This document shows positions 40,503 to 49,555 of a stretch of 64,000 bases of DNA, in pieces. The notes beneath the pieces are model-generated. The model was not told where the DNA came from and ran no database searches. It worked only from the letters and a program-made list of their open reading frames with translations. Source of the stretch: Glo-17 sp964549735 (GTDB lineage: Bacteria > Krumholzibacteriota > Krumholzibacteriia > LZORAL124-64-63); the NCBI GenBank assembly GCA_964549735.1, contig CAZJWO010000001.1:1-64000 (forward strand). The letters run 5' to 3'. The translations under genes and the position numbers were made by a program. Position 1 is the stretch's first letter; every line of letters starts with the position of its first letter.

Positions 40503-41288
40503 CTAGGCGCCCTTGCCCGCGACCACGACCCGGAAGGTCCGGGCCAGGATGCGCAGGTCGTTCAGCAGACAGAGACTGTCGATGTATTGCCGGTCGAGGG
40601 CGACCTTGCGACGGACCGAATCAACGTCGGTGTCGTAGCCGTTGAGCACCTGGGCGAGGCCGGTGATGCCGGGCAGGACGGCGAGGCGTTCGTGGTAGCT
40701 GGGTACGACGTCCTCCAGCTCGCGGATGAAGCAGAGGCGCTCCGGGCGCGGCCCGATGACACTCATCTCGCCGCGCAGGACGTTGACGAACTGGGGAAAC
40801 TCATCGAGCCGGCACTTGCGCAGGACGCGGCCGACGCGGGTCACGCGGGCATCTTGTGGCGTCGCCCACTGCGGCCCGCCGGCTTCGGCGTCCTGGGTCA
40901 TGGTGCGCAGCTTGAAGATCCGGAACGGGCGTCCGGGATTGATGACCCGTCGTCGATCACTGACGAGCGCGCGGGGCACGCGCCGCCGCCGACGCTCGAG
41001 ACCGATCCGGGACTGCAGGTAGAAGACCGGCCCTGGGGAATCGAGCTTGATGGCCAGCGCGACCAGGATCATGACGGGCAGGAACGCGGCGAGCGCCACC
41101 ACCGACAGGACCACGTCGAGCCCGCGCTTGGGTCCGCCCGCATAGACGGCGCCGCCCCCGATCGCGCGTCGATCTTGCGCGTCTCCGCGAGGCCGGAACG
41201 CGGGATACTCGGTCCAGGTCGCCGCGGTCCGCGACGTCTGCCGATCAGCCTGCTGCGCGTCGTCGATAGCTATCCAGTCAGACATCAT
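40503..41288 (-). CDS. undecaprenyl-phosphate sugar-1-phosphate transferase (WcaJ/PglC-like)
   Basis: A 261-residue monotopic membrane enzyme of the bacterial sugar transferase family, placing the first sugar-phosphate on undecaprenyl phosphate for exopolysaccharide or O-antigen. The membrane helix is KRGLDVVLSVVALAAFLPVM, followed by DSPGPVFYLQSRIGLERR, FRIFKLRTM, RKCRLDEFPQFVNVLRGEMSVIGPRPE and LPGITGLAQVLNG. It lacks the long N-terminal membrane domain of WcaJ-type enzymes. Adjacent ATGs at 41288/41285; a 19-codon upstream frame ends within them. Confidence 0.93.
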   Translation of the reverse strand: MMSDWIAIDDAQQADRQTSRTAATWTEYPAFRPRGDAQDRRAIGGGAVYAGGPKRGLDVVLSVVALAAFLPVMILVALAIKLDSPGPVFYLQSRIGLERRRRRVPRALVSDRRRVINPGRPFRIFKLRTMTQDAEAGGPQWATPQDARVTRVGRVLRKCRLDEFPQFVNVLRGEMSVIGPRPERLCFIRELEDVVPSYHERLAVLPGITGLAQVLNGYDTDVDSVRRKVALDRQYIDSLCLLNDLRILARTFRVVVAGKGA

Positions 41289-41344
41289 CGGGACCTCGCG
41301 CGCCGCGTGCCGCTCACCCCCAGCACGATCCTGAACGTCTTCAT
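41285..41344 (-). CDS. 19-codon upstream open reading frame
   Basis: Begins ATG AAG ACG TTC with GAGGAG about 7 nt upstream, better than the ribosome-binding site of the transferase itself. Its TGA overlaps the transferase ATG as ATGA. This suggests translational coupling or a leader peptide. The sequence is basic at its end (TRRARSR). Whether it is translated is not shown. Confidence 0.4.
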   Translation of the reverse strand: MKTFRIVLGVSGTRRARSR

Positions 41345-41434
41345 GGCATCGACTCCTCTGGTACGGTGAGCCGCCGCGGGCCGTGGCCGCACGTCGTACA
41401 TGTTCTCGCGATACAAATGCCACAAATATCCCTC

Positions 41435-41449
41435 GCATGATCCGTGCCC
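41435..41449 (-). promoter_or_regulatory. possible sigma-54 promoter of the sugar transferase
   Basis: Minus strand GGGCACG-GATC-ATGC with correct GG/GC spacing. Unlike most others in the block, no TTYTGATSG element is found upstream, so this is weaker. Confidence 0.45.
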
Positions 41450-41567
41450 TCGAGAGCGACGGCGCGAGGAATTCTCTATCGTTCACTTCGATGGACATGG
41501 GGTCCGTATTGATAGCCGCACCAACCCCGCTGGGCGACTAAGCCATTATTTTCAATCATGTTATGGG

Positions 41568-41582
41568 TGGCACGCGAATCGC
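41568..41582 (+). promoter_or_regulatory. sigma-54 promoter of the DUF3494 gene
   Basis: TGGCACG-CGAA-TCGC, perfect -24 half, GC in place. The upstream element TATTGATAG (41507-41515) reads toward it with a gap of 52 bp and shares the GATAG ending with the lmo0937 leader. Confidence 0.6.
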
Positions 41583-41683
41583 TCTGCGAGCTTGTTGCCT
41601 CGGCGGCGGTCACCTGCCCATTCGGGGCCGACGCTCTTGTGGCAGGTCCTTACACCGCACACCTGGTTGCAAAGGGGTTCATC

Positions 41684-42745
41684 ATGTTACACGTCCAAAT
41701 CGACCGTCGAACGCGCTACGGCGCGATCTTCACCTGCGCGCTGCTGCTGATCTCGCTGGCTTCGTGCTCCTCGGACGATCCGACCAAACCGCCGACGGAC
41801 ACCGTCGCTCCAACCGTGACGGCCACCAACCCCGTCCACAACGCCGTGGGCGTCGCGGTCATCAATGCTTCATTCAGCGAGCCGATGGACGCCGCGACGA
41901 TCACGACCTCGACCCTGATCCTGACCGGACCCGGCGCGGGCGCCGTGAGCGGAACCGTCACCTACACATCATCCCCCCCGATGGCGCATTTCACACCCTC
42001 GACCGCCCTCGCGGCCGGAACTGCCTACATCGCGACGGTAACCACCGGAGTTACGGACGTCGCCGGCAATGCCCTGGCGGCCAACTACACGTGGAACTTC
42101 GCCACCGCGGCGACGTCGACTCCGCAGGCGGCGCCGGATCTCGGCGAGGCCGCGGGGTTCGTGGTCCTGGCCGGATCGACGGTCACCAGCACCGGCACCA
42201 CCGCGCTGACGGGAGACCTGGGCGTCAGCCCGGGAACGTCGGTCACCGGTTTCCCGCCCGGCACTCTGACCGGCTCGCAGCACGCCGGAAATGCCACCTC
42301 GGCTGCGGCCATGACCGATCTCACCACGGCCTACAACGATGCCGCCGGTCGCACTGTAGACGCCGTCACCGTCGCCGGCAACCTGGGCGGCTTGACGCTT
42401 CCCCCGGGCCTCTACAAATCCACGTCGGCGCTGGAGATCTCGTCCGGCAACCTCACGCTCGACGCTCAGGGCGACGGGGACGCTGTCTTCATCTTCCAGA
42501 TCGCCTCGACCCTGACCGTGTCGTCGGGCCGTTCCATCATCTTGAGCGGCGGCGCCAAGTCCGCCAACGTGTTCTGGCAGGTGGGCAGTTCCGCGACGTT
42601 CGAAACGACGTCCACCATCAAGGGCACGGTCATGGCAGACCAGTCGATCACCCTCAACACCGCGGCCAGTCTGAACGGACGGGCGCTCGCGCGCATCGGC
42701 GCGGTGGCCATGAACGCCAACGAAATCGCCATACCGACGCCGTAG
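41684..42745 (+). CDS. DUF3494 (ice-binding-like) lipoprotein with Ig-like domain
   Basis: A 353-residue lipoprotein (lipobox LASC). Residues about 40-145 form a bacterial Ig-like domain (TVTATNPVHNAVGVAVINASFSE). About 150-353 is a DUF3494 beta-helix: DLGEAAGFVVLAGSTVTSTG, TLTGDLGVSPGT-type repeats, LPPGLYKSTSALEISSG and ANVFWQVGSSATFETTSTIKG. DUF3494 proteins include ice-binding adhesins, but many members are only structural surface proteins. AAAGGGG precedes the ATG by 7 nt. Divergent from the sugar transferase. Confidence 0.88.
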   Translation: MLHVQIDRRTRYGAIFTCALLLISLASCSSDDPTKPPTDTVAPTVTATNPVHNAVGVAVINASFSEPMDAATITTSTLILTGPGAGAVSGTVTYTSSPPMAHFTPSTALAAGTAYIATVTTGVTDVAGNALAANYTWNFATAATSTPQAAPDLGEAAGFVVLAGSTVTSTGTTALTGDLGVSPGTSVTGFPPGTLTGSQHAGNATSAAAMTDLTTAYNDAAGRTVDAVTVAGNLGGLTLPPGLYKSTSALEISSGNLTLDAQGDGDAVFIFQIASTLTVSSGRSIILSGGAKSANVFWQVGSSATFETTSTIKGTVMADQSITLNTAASLNGRALARIGAVAMNANEIAIPTP

Positions 42746-42771
42746 GATGCGAGCAATCGGCGGTGGAACTT

Positions 42772-42801
42772 AACGGGGCGGGGTCCGTGACCCGCCCCGT
42801 T
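42772..42801. terminator. bidirectional hairpin between DUF3494 and OmpA genes
   Basis: AACGGGGCGGG (42772-42782) pairs with CCCGCCCCGTT (42791-42801) around an 8-nt loop, between two convergent genes. The 11-bp GC-rich stem lacks a T tract. Confidence 0.7.
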
Positions 42802-42877
42802 GCTGCACCGTCGCAGCGCAATACGGGGGAAATCCGAGCCAGGGCTGCGGCGCAATGGCGACCGACCTGGGCATCAA

Positions 42878-43540
42878 CTATTGGGTCTGACTCTCGGCCG
42901 CCTTCTTCAACTTGTCGTTGGCCATGATGGCCAGATCGACCCGCCGGTTGCCCTGCCGACCAGCGTCGGTCGCGTTGTCGAATACCGGCTGGCCTTCGCC
43001 GTAGCCGACAACGGTGAATCGGGAGGTATCGACGCTCTGACTCGCCAGGACCCCGGACACCGCGCTGGCGCGGTTCTGCGAGAGGGTCATGTTGTAGTCA
43101 TCGGGGCCGGTGCTGTCGGTGTGGCCCTCGATGAGCACGCGGGTGTCGGGATACTTGTTGAGGATCACGGCCAGCCTGACCAGGCTCGACTGCGATGCGG
43201 GTCGGATCTCCGCCTTGTCGAAGTCGAAGAGCAGGCCGGAATCGAAGGTGATCTTGATCCCCTCGCCGATCCGCTCGACCTTGGCGCCGGCGATGTCCCG
43301 CTCGATCTCTTCCGCCTGGTTGTCCATGTAGTTGCCGATGTACGCGCCGGCGGCGCCACCGACGGCGGCGCCGACGATGGCGCCCAGGATCGTGTTGCCT
43401 GCGTAGTGGCCGACGACCCCGCCGACCACAGCGCCGGAGCCCGCCCCGATGACGGCGCCCTTCTGCTGGCGGCTCATGCTCGCGCAGCCGGCCAACCCGA
43501 CGATGAGCACGGCGATCATGACGATAGATGCTATTCTCAT
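42878..43540 (-). CDS. OmpA-family lipoprotein with glycine zipper
   Basis: A 220-residue lipoprotein (lipobox LAGC near residue 19). Residues about 28-70 are a glycine-zipper segment (GAVIGAGSGAVVGGVVGHYAG). About 95-215 is an OmpA-type peptidoglycan-binding domain (LLFDFDKAEIRPAS, RVLIEGHTDSTGPDDYN, LSQNRASAV, GNRRVDLAI). It links the outer membrane to peptidoglycan. The ATG has AGGAAG upstream and aligns with the lipoprotein signal. A sigma-54 promoter lies at 43581-43595. Confidence 0.93.
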   Translation of the reverse strand: MRIASIVMIAVLIVGLAGCASMSRQQKGAVIGAGSGAVVGGVVGHYAGNTILGAIVGAAVGGAAGAYIGNYMDNQAEEIERDIAGAKVERIGEGIKITFDSGLLFDFDKAEIRPASQSSLVRLAVILNKYPDTRVLIEGHTDSTGPDDYNMTLSQNRASAVSGVLASQSVDTSRFTVVGYGEGQPVFDNATDAGRQGNRRVDLAIMANDKLKKAAESQTQ

Positions 43541-43580
43541 GACATTCTTCCTTTCCGGGCCGAGGCCCGCGACGTTCGAA

Positions 43581-43595
43581 GCCACGATCGTGCCA
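43581..43595 (-). promoter_or_regulatory. sigma-54 promoter of the OmpA-family gene
   Basis: Minus strand TGGCACG-ATCG-TGGC, with the same -24 half and TGGC -12 half as at 38459 and 51592. The upstream element GATTGATCG (rc at 43669-43677) reads toward it, gap 73 bp. The predicted start leaves a leader of about 30 nt. Confidence 0.7.
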
Positions 43596-43677
43596 TTCTG
43601 CAGGCTATGGTGGGGTTGGGACTTAGACGCGGTCCGGGTCGACCGCCTTGCTCATTACGACATGATGTCGATCAATC

Positions 43678-44109
43678 TGATGGCGACGAAGACCGTCCAC
43701 GACGCATCTGGTTTCGACCAGGCGTCCGCGAATTCGCCTTCCCGTTCTACCGCCGAAACACCCGCGGTTGCGCCGCAACCGGCCCCGCACTCGGCTGCGG
43801 GAACCCGCGCCGACCGTGCCGCCCGCGACGCGGCGTCCGGCCAGCCTTCCGGCGATCCGAACGCGCCGATGTGGCGCAGATTTCGCTCTGGCGCCTCAGA
43901 AGCGAAATCGACCGCCAGGATCCGCGCCGGACAGCGGCCGCGAGTTACGAACAGCGAGCGGTCATCGTCGGGTAAGTCTCCGGATCCATCAGCGGTCTCG
44001 ATGTCCTGTCTGCGCCATCAAGGCTGGGTCCTCTCGCGAACTGCGGGGCACCACCTCGACGCGAAATCTGGAATAAGGCACCCCTGCGGTTCAGGATGAG
44101 GCGGACATC
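43678..44109. other. intergenic region without recognised gene
   Basis: About 430 bp between the OmpA leader and the CheB-CheR gene. Open frames here have no recognisable protein features or ribosome-binding sites. I see no -24/-12 promoter facing the CheB-CheR gene. Confidence 0.4.
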
Positions 44110-47100
44110 ATGGCGGCCAGGAAAAAGAGCAAGGCGAAGGCGTCACAAGCGACGCGTGAGGCCGGGATCGTCGAGGCACGAGAGGACGCCGCAGGATCAA
44201 CCGAGGCGCCAGAGACGACCACGGACACGACCACGACGTCATCAGCCGGCTTTCCCATCGTCGGCATCGGCGCTTCGGCCGGGGGGCTGGCGGCTTTCGA
44301 GGCTTTCTTTTCCGGTATGCCCGCCGACACGGATCCGGGCATGGCTTTCATCCTGGTACAACACCTGGCTCCGGACCACAAGAGCATCCTCACCGACCTC
44401 GTCCAGCGCTACACCAGAATGCAGGTCTTCGAGGTCGAGGATGGGATGGTCGTGCGCCCCAACTGCGCCTACATCATCCCGCCGGGCCGGGACATGGCGT
44501 TCCTGGGCGGCGCTCTCCAGCTGCTGCAACCGGCGGCCCCCCGGGGCCGACGGATGCCCATCGACTTCTTCTTTCGATCCCTGGCCCAGGACCAGCGCGA
44601 ACGGGCCATCGGGGTCGTGCTTTCGGGCACCGGCAGCGACGGCACGCTCGGTGTTCGCGCCATCAAAGGCGATGGCGGCATGGTTATGGTCCAGGACCCG
44701 GCTTCGACCGAGCACGATGGCATGCCGCGCAACGCGCTCGCTACCGGTCTGGTGGACTACGAGTTGCCGCCGGCCGAGATGCCCGCCCAGATCATCGCGT
44801 ATGCATCCCAGGTCTTCGGCAAGCCACGCCGGCCTGCCACCGTCCCGCCGCCGAAGGTCGAGAACGCGCTGAAGAAGGTCTTCATCCTTTTACGCGCCCG
44901 GACCGGCCACGATTTCAGCCAGTACAAGCCCAGCACTGTCCATCGCCGCATCGAGCGCCGCATGGCGATCCACCAGATCGAGACCGCGGAAGACTACGTC
45001 GGGTATCTACAGCAGACGCCGGCGGAGGTGGAAGCACTCTTTCGTGACATGCTGATCGGCGTCACCAGTTTCTTCCGCGACCCGGAAGCCTTCAAGGCGG
45101 TCCAGGAAGAGGTCATCCCGAAGCTATTCGCCGGGAAGTCACCGAACGGCGTGATCCGCGTGTGGTCGGTGGGCTGTTCCACCGGCGAGGAAGCCTATTC
45201 TCTCGCTATCCTGCTGGCGGAACATCAGGAAACGTTCAAGCAGGGCATCAAGGCGCAGATCTTCGCCACCGACATCGACAGCAATTCGATCGCCACGGCC
45301 CGCGCCGGCGTCTACCCGGCCAGCATCGCCGCGGACGTCACGCCGGAACGGCTCGCACGGTTCTTCTCAGTGGAGCCCGGCGGCAATTACTACCGCATTC
45401 ACAAGAGCATTCGCGACCTGCTGGTCTTTTCCGATCAGAACGTCATCAAGGACCCTCCGTTTTCCAGGCTCGACTTGATCAGCTGCCGCAACCTGCTGAT
45501 CTATATGGGCTCCGAACTGCAAAAAGCGATCATTCCGCTCTTTCACTACGCCTTGAATCCGGGCGGATTCCTCTTGCTGGGCACCTCCGAGACAGTCGGA
45601 GAGTTCGGGAACCTGTTCACCACCATCGAGCGGAAATCGAAGCTTTACCAGAGCAGGGAAGGCCATCGCCATACCACCCCAGGTCGCTTCCTGTCGCCCG
45701 CGGGGAGGGTGGAAGTGCCGGTCCTCCAGGCCGCCCACCAGCGAACGAGTTCCGGCAAACCATCGCTGCGCGAACTGGCTGAAAAAGCATTGTTGCAACA
45801 TGTTGCCCCTGCGGCAGCACTCGTCAACGTCAGCGGCGACATCCTCTACCTCCATGGCCGCACCGGCTTGTATCTGGAGCCGACCCCGGGCGAACCCGGC
45901 GTCAACAACATCCTGAAGATGGCCCGCGAGGGATTGCGGCGCGATCTGACCATGGCGCTGCAGAGTGCCGCGGCGAGCCGGGAGGTCGTGCGCTGTCAGG
46001 GTCTGCGGGTCAAGTCCAACGGCGACGTCACGACGGTCAATCTGACTGTCCACGCCGTGCCGGCCCGCCTCGCTAACGACGCACCGTCCGCACTCGCCGG
46101 GAACTCCGAGACGCCCTTGCTCTTGGTCGTTCTCGAACCGGCCGCGATCCAGGGGGCTGATCAGCTCGCCGCGACACCCCATGCCACGATCGAAGCCGAC
46201 GCCGAACAGGCCGCGGGCGACGCCGTGCAGACGCTGATCGTTTCTCTGCGGCAGGAGTTGCGGGCCAAGGAAGATTACGTCCAGGCCACGAACGAGGAGA
46301 TGGAGACCACCAACGAGGAACTCCGGTCTTCCAATGAAGAGATGCAATCGGTGAATGAGGAATTGCAGTCCACCAATGAGGAGCTCGAGACTTCCAAGGA
46401 GGAGCTGCAATCGGTGAACGAGGAATTGTCCACGGTAAATGCCGAACTGCAGACCAAGGTCGCTGACCTAACGCGGGCCAACAACGACATCAACAATCTG
46501 CTGGCCGGCACCGGTATCGCCACTGTCTTCGTGGATCACAGCCTGCGCATCCTGCGCTTCACCCCCAGTGCCACGCGAATCATCAACCTGATCCAGGGCG
46601 ACGTCGGGCGACCCGTGGACCATATCGTCTCCAACCTGGCTGGCTACGACAAGCTGGCAACGGACACGCAGTCGGTCCTGGATACCCTGGATCCCATGGA
46701 ACTGGATGTCCAGACCAGGGCCGGCGTGTGGCACACGATGCGCATCCTGCCCTACCGGACGCTAGACAACGTGATCGAGGGTGCCGTGATCACCTTCGTG
46801 AACATCGGCCTGGCGAAGGCGGCGCAGGAAGCGCTGCAGGATGCCTACCTCCGGGCGACGGAGGCGATCGTCGCCACCGTCCGCGAACCGCTGCTGGTAC
46901 TGGCAGCCGACTTGCGGATCATCTCGGCCAGCAGCGCTTTCTATCACGCCTTCCGGCTGTCGCCCGATTGCGCCATCGGGTTATCGCTGTTCGAGCTGGG
47001 TCATCGACAGTGGGACTTCCCGGCCTCGCGCAAGCTACTTGAAGAGATCCTGCCCCAAGATCTGGAGGTCGATGACTACGTGATGTCTCACGATTTCGAG

Positions 47101-47202
47101 GAGATCGGTATGCGCACGTTGCGGCTCAACGCCCGAATGGTCAGCGAGACCGGCCAGCCAAGATTCGTCTTGCTGGCGATCGAGGACATCACCCAGCAGT
47201 AG
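44110..47202 (+). CDS. CheB-CheR fusion with PAS domains
   Basis: A 1030-residue cytoplasmic protein. Residues about 48-235 are a CheB methylesterase domain (GIGASAGGLAAF with catalytic Ser, VLSGTGSDGTLG, MPRNALATG). About 250-510 is a CheR methyltransferase (RVWSVGCSTGEEAYSLA AdoMet motif, FSDQNVIKDPPFSRLDLISCRN). A long glutamate-rich coiled coil (repeats of EELQSTNEELETS type) follows at about 720-790, then two PAS domains. Such fusions modify receptors or act in stress signalling. No CheA, CheW or receptor lies beside it, and CheB lacks its own receiver domain. The next gene starts 18 bp downstream. Confidence 0.93.
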   Translation: MAARKKSKAKASQATREAGIVEAREDAAGSTEAPETTTDTTTTSSAGFPIVGIGASAGGLAAFEAFFSGMPADTDPGMAFILVQHLAPDHKSILTDLVQRYTRMQVFEVEDGMVVRPNCAYIIPPGRDMAFLGGALQLLQPAAPRGRRMPIDFFFRSLAQDQRERAIGVVLSGTGSDGTLGVRAIKGDGGMVMVQDPASTEHDGMPRNALATGLVDYELPPAEMPAQIIAYASQVFGKPRRPATVPPPKVENALKKVFILLRARTGHDFSQYKPSTVHRRIERRMAIHQIETAEDYVGYLQQTPAEVEALFRDMLIGVTSFFRDPEAFKAVQEEVIPKLFAGKSPNGVIRVWSVGCSTGEEAYSLAILLAEHQETFKQGIKAQIFATDIDSNSIATARAGVYPASIAADVTPERLARFFSVEPGGNYYRIHKSIRDLLVFSDQNVIKDPPFSRLDLISCRNLLIYMGSELQKAIIPLFHYALNPGGFLLLGTSETVGEFGNLFTTIERKSKLYQSREGHRHTTPGRFLSPAGRVEVPVLQAAHQRTSSGKPSLRELAEKALLQHVAPAAALVNVSGDILYLHGRTGLYLEPTPGEPGVNNILKMAREGLRRDLTMALQSAAASREVVRCQGLRVKSNGDVTTVNLTVHAVPARLANDAPSALAGNSETPLLLVVLEPAAIQGADQLAATPHATIEADAEQAAGDAVQTLIVSLRQELRAKEDYVQATNEEMETTNEELRSSNEEMQSVNEELQSTNEELETSKEELQSVNEELSTVNAELQTKVADLTRANNDINNLLAGTGIATVFVDHSLRILRFTPSATRIINLIQGDVGRPVDHIVSNLAGYDKLATDTQSVLDTLDPMELDVQTRAGVWHTMRILPYRTLDNVIEGAVITFVNIGLAKAAQEALQDAYLRATEAIVATVREPLLVLAADLRIISASSAFYHAFRLSPDCAIGLSLFELGHRQWDFPASRKLLEEILPQDLEVDDYVMSHDFEEIGMRTLRLNARMVSETGQPRFVLLAIEDITQQ

Positions 47203-47220
47203 CAGGAAAGGCGAGCCACG

Positions 47221-48963
47221 ATGACCGGTGATGGTGACCGACCCTTCAACGCCGCTGAACTGCGCGACCGGGCCGAAGCGCGGGCTAGACAGGACACAGC
47301 TCGATCGCCGGAGGACCTGCTGTCGCTACCGTCTGATGAGGGCCGCCGGGTCCTGCACGAATTGCGGGTTCACCAGATCGAACTGGAGTTGCAGAACGAG
47401 GAGTTGCGCCACGCGCAGGCGGAGCTGGACGCTTCACGGGCACGATATTTCGACCTCTACAACATCGCCCCCGTTGGTTATTGCACCATTTCCGACACGG
47501 GATTGATCCTGGAGGCCAACCTCACCGCCGCCACCTTGCTTCGGGTGAACCGTGGTGCGCTGGTCAAGCAACCGATCTTCCGGTTCATCCTGGCGGAGGA
47601 CCAGGACGTCTACTATCGGTTTCGCAAGCAACTCGTCGATACCCGCGATCCGCAGAATTGCGAACTCCGCATGGTAAGGCCGGATGGTCCGCCGTTCTGG
47701 GCGCGACTGCACGCGACGGTCGCCCCTGGCGATGACGAAGCAGCCGTTTTCCGCGTCGTGTTGAGTGATATCTCCGAACGCAAGCGGATCGAGGCCGAAC
47801 ACGAGGAGTTGCAGGCCCAGCTGAACCAGGCCCTGAAGATGGAATCCGTGGGCCGGCTGGCCGGCGGGGTCGCCCACGACTTCAACAACATGCTCAGCGT
47901 GATCATCGGTCACACGGAAATGGTCCTGGACAGCGTGGATCCTGATGATCCGCTTCACGATACGCTCCAGGAGATCTTCGACGCAGCCAGACGTTCCGCC
48001 GAGGTTGTCGGTCAATTGCTGGCTTTCGCCCGCAAGCAGACCGTCGCGCCCAAGGTGCTCTGCTTGAACGATACGATGGAAGCCATGCTCAAGATGCTCC
48101 GCCGGTTGATCGGCGAGGACATCGACATCGTCTGGCTTCCGGAAGGCCAACTGTGGTCGGTCAAGATCGATCCGGCGCAGCTAGACCAGATCCTGGCCAA
48201 TCTCTGTGTCAATGCACGAGACGCCATCGCCGCAGCAGGCAAGATCACCATCGAAACGGACAATGTTTCCTTTGATGAGCGCTACTGCGCGAGCCACGCC
48301 GGTTATGTCCCCGGCGAGTTCGTCCTGCTGGAGGTGAGCGACGACGGCTGCGGCATGAGCCGGCAGACGATGAACAAGCTGTTCGAGCCCTACTTCACCA
48401 CCAAGGACGTGGACAAGGGCACTGGACTGGGCCTCGCCATGGTCTACGGCATCGTCAAGCAGAACAACGGATTCATCATCGTCAACAGCAGACTCGGCGA
48501 CGGAACCACCTTCAGAATCTACCTGCCCCGGCACGAGGGCATGGCAATGCCCATGCGCGAGATACGAGAGCCGGCAGCGCCGCAGGTACCAGGAAGCGAA
48601 ACCATCCTGCTGGTGGAGGACGAACCGGCGATCCTGCGCATGACGATGACCATACTCGAGCGTCTTCACTACACCGTGCTGACAGCAACGACTCCTGGCG
48701 AGGCCATCCGCCTGGCCGCGGCCTACCCCGGCAGGATCAATCTGCTCTTGACCGACGTCATCATGCCCGAGATGAACGGCCGGAATCTGTCCAAGAAGCT
48801 CCTGGCCCAACATCCACACCTGGGCTGCCTGTTCATGTCCGGCTACTCCGCGAATGTCATTGCTGACGGCGGAATGCTGGACGCCCGTGTCCATTTCATC
48901 CAGAAGCCTTTCACGATGTCGGAACTCGCCGTCAAGGTGCGGCAAGCGCTCGGTAAAGAATAG
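47221..48963 (+). CDS. PAS hybrid histidine kinase with receiver
   Basis: A 580-residue soluble kinase, second gene after the CheB-CheR fusion. A coiled region (VLHELRVHQIELELQNEELRHAQ) leads to a PAS domain (about 75-190), then HisKA with AHDFNNMLSVIIGH, HATPase (NLCVNARDAI, SDDGCGM, GTGLGLAMVYG) and a C-terminal receiver (Asp in LLLTDVIMPEM, Lys in IQKPF). Same architecture class as the kinase at 22017-23612. Pairing with CheB-CheR-PAS is a recurrent arrangement and suggests one signalling unit. AAAGGCGAG precedes the ATG. Confidence 0.93.
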   Translation: MTGDGDRPFNAAELRDRAEARARQDTARSPEDLLSLPSDEGRRVLHELRVHQIELELQNEELRHAQAELDASRARYFDLYNIAPVGYCTISDTGLILEANLTAATLLRVNRGALVKQPIFRFILAEDQDVYYRFRKQLVDTRDPQNCELRMVRPDGPPFWARLHATVAPGDDEAAVFRVVLSDISERKRIEAEHEELQAQLNQALKMESVGRLAGGVAHDFNNMLSVIIGHTEMVLDSVDPDDPLHDTLQEIFDAARRSAEVVGQLLAFARKQTVAPKVLCLNDTMEAMLKMLRRLIGEDIDIVWLPEGQLWSVKIDPAQLDQILANLCVNARDAIAAAGKITIETDNVSFDERYCASHAGYVPGEFVLLEVSDDGCGMSRQTMNKLFEPYFTTKDVDKGTGLGLAMVYGIVKQNNGFIIVNSRLGDGTTFRIYLPRHEGMAMPMREIREPAAPQVPGSETILLVEDEPAILRMTMTILERLHYTVLTATTPGEAIRLAAAYPGRINLLLTDVIMPEMNGRNLSKKLLAQHPHLGCLFMSGYSANVIADGGMLDARVHFIQKPFTMSELAVKVRQALGKE

Positions 48964-49153
48964 GCTATGCCGCCGCCTTCCATCGAAAACGACCTGATGA
49001 TCCATCGCACCGGCGCCAATTGGCGATCCAGGGCCGGCGACGCGATGCACGAACATTTGCAGCCCTATGCAGCAAACGACCTGTCTCGAGTCACCAACCC
49101 CGAGCCATAGAGACTTGCGCCCCGATTCGGCGTAACCGCGACACGCCACGTCC

Positions 49154-49246
49154 CTAGCGCCGACGTCTGCTCCAGTAGTAGCCACCGCCGCCGCCGAACA
49201 GGACGATAAAGAGCAAGATGACGATGATGAGCGTTCCTGAACTCAT
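49154..49246 (-). CDS. 30-residue single-helix membrane protein
   Basis: Starts MSSGTLIIVILLFIVLF, then a glycine run and YYWSRRRR. This is one transmembrane helix with a basic tail, like DUF3309-type mini-proteins. AGGAGAGG lies 6 nt before the ATG, which makes translation likely. It is 69 bp downstream of the CsbD-like gene on the same strand and probably shares its transcript. Confidence 0.7.
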   Translation of the reverse strand: MSSGTLIIVILLFIVLFGGGGGYYWSRRRR

Positions 49247-49315
49247 GGTATCCTCTCCTTTCCATTGGCCGAACAGCCGAGACAGGTTACGTACGTCCGG
49301 ATGATGTGCGCCTTG

Positions 49316-49501
49316 CTATCTGGAAGCCTTCTTGGCCGATTTCTTCATGTCCTTCGCGGCATGCTTGATATCCTTGGCCGCGCCTTTGGCCAGACCTCTG
49401 GCCTCGTCCCTCTCGCCCTCCCGCTTGAGCTGCGCATCACGGGTCAAGATGCCTGCCGCTTGCTTGATCTTGCCCTTGGCCTTGTCACTGTGCTCGCCCA
49501 T
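49316..49501 (-). CDS. CsbD-family stress protein
   Basis: A 61-residue hydrophilic protein with the CsbD signature (KAKGKIKQAAGILTRDAQLKREG) and a lysine/alanine-rich tail. CsbD proteins are general-stress proteins of unknown mechanism. I chose the ATG giving MGEHSDKAKG because AAGGAG lies 7 nt upstream; an in-frame ATG at 49529 is a weaker alternative. A sigma-54 promoter precedes it at 49556-49570. Confidence 0.9.
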   Translation of the reverse strand: MGEHSDKAKGKIKQAAGILTRDAQLKREGERDEARGLAKGAAKDIKHAAKDMKKSAKKASR

Positions 49502-49555
49502 GGATCTCTCCTTCGCCAGTTCCGACATCGCTTCCACGTCCACGAGCGTATCAGA

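Noticed and set aside
43449..44099. Plus-strand frame of about 216 codons between the OmpA and CheB-CheR genes
   Set aside because: It overlaps the start of the OmpA gene and its promoter, has no ribosome-binding site and no domain-like sequence.
45791..45806. TGTTGCAACATGTTGC, similar to the trxA enhancer dyads
   Set aside because: It lies inside the CheB-CheR coding sequence with no promoter near it and is explained by the codons there.
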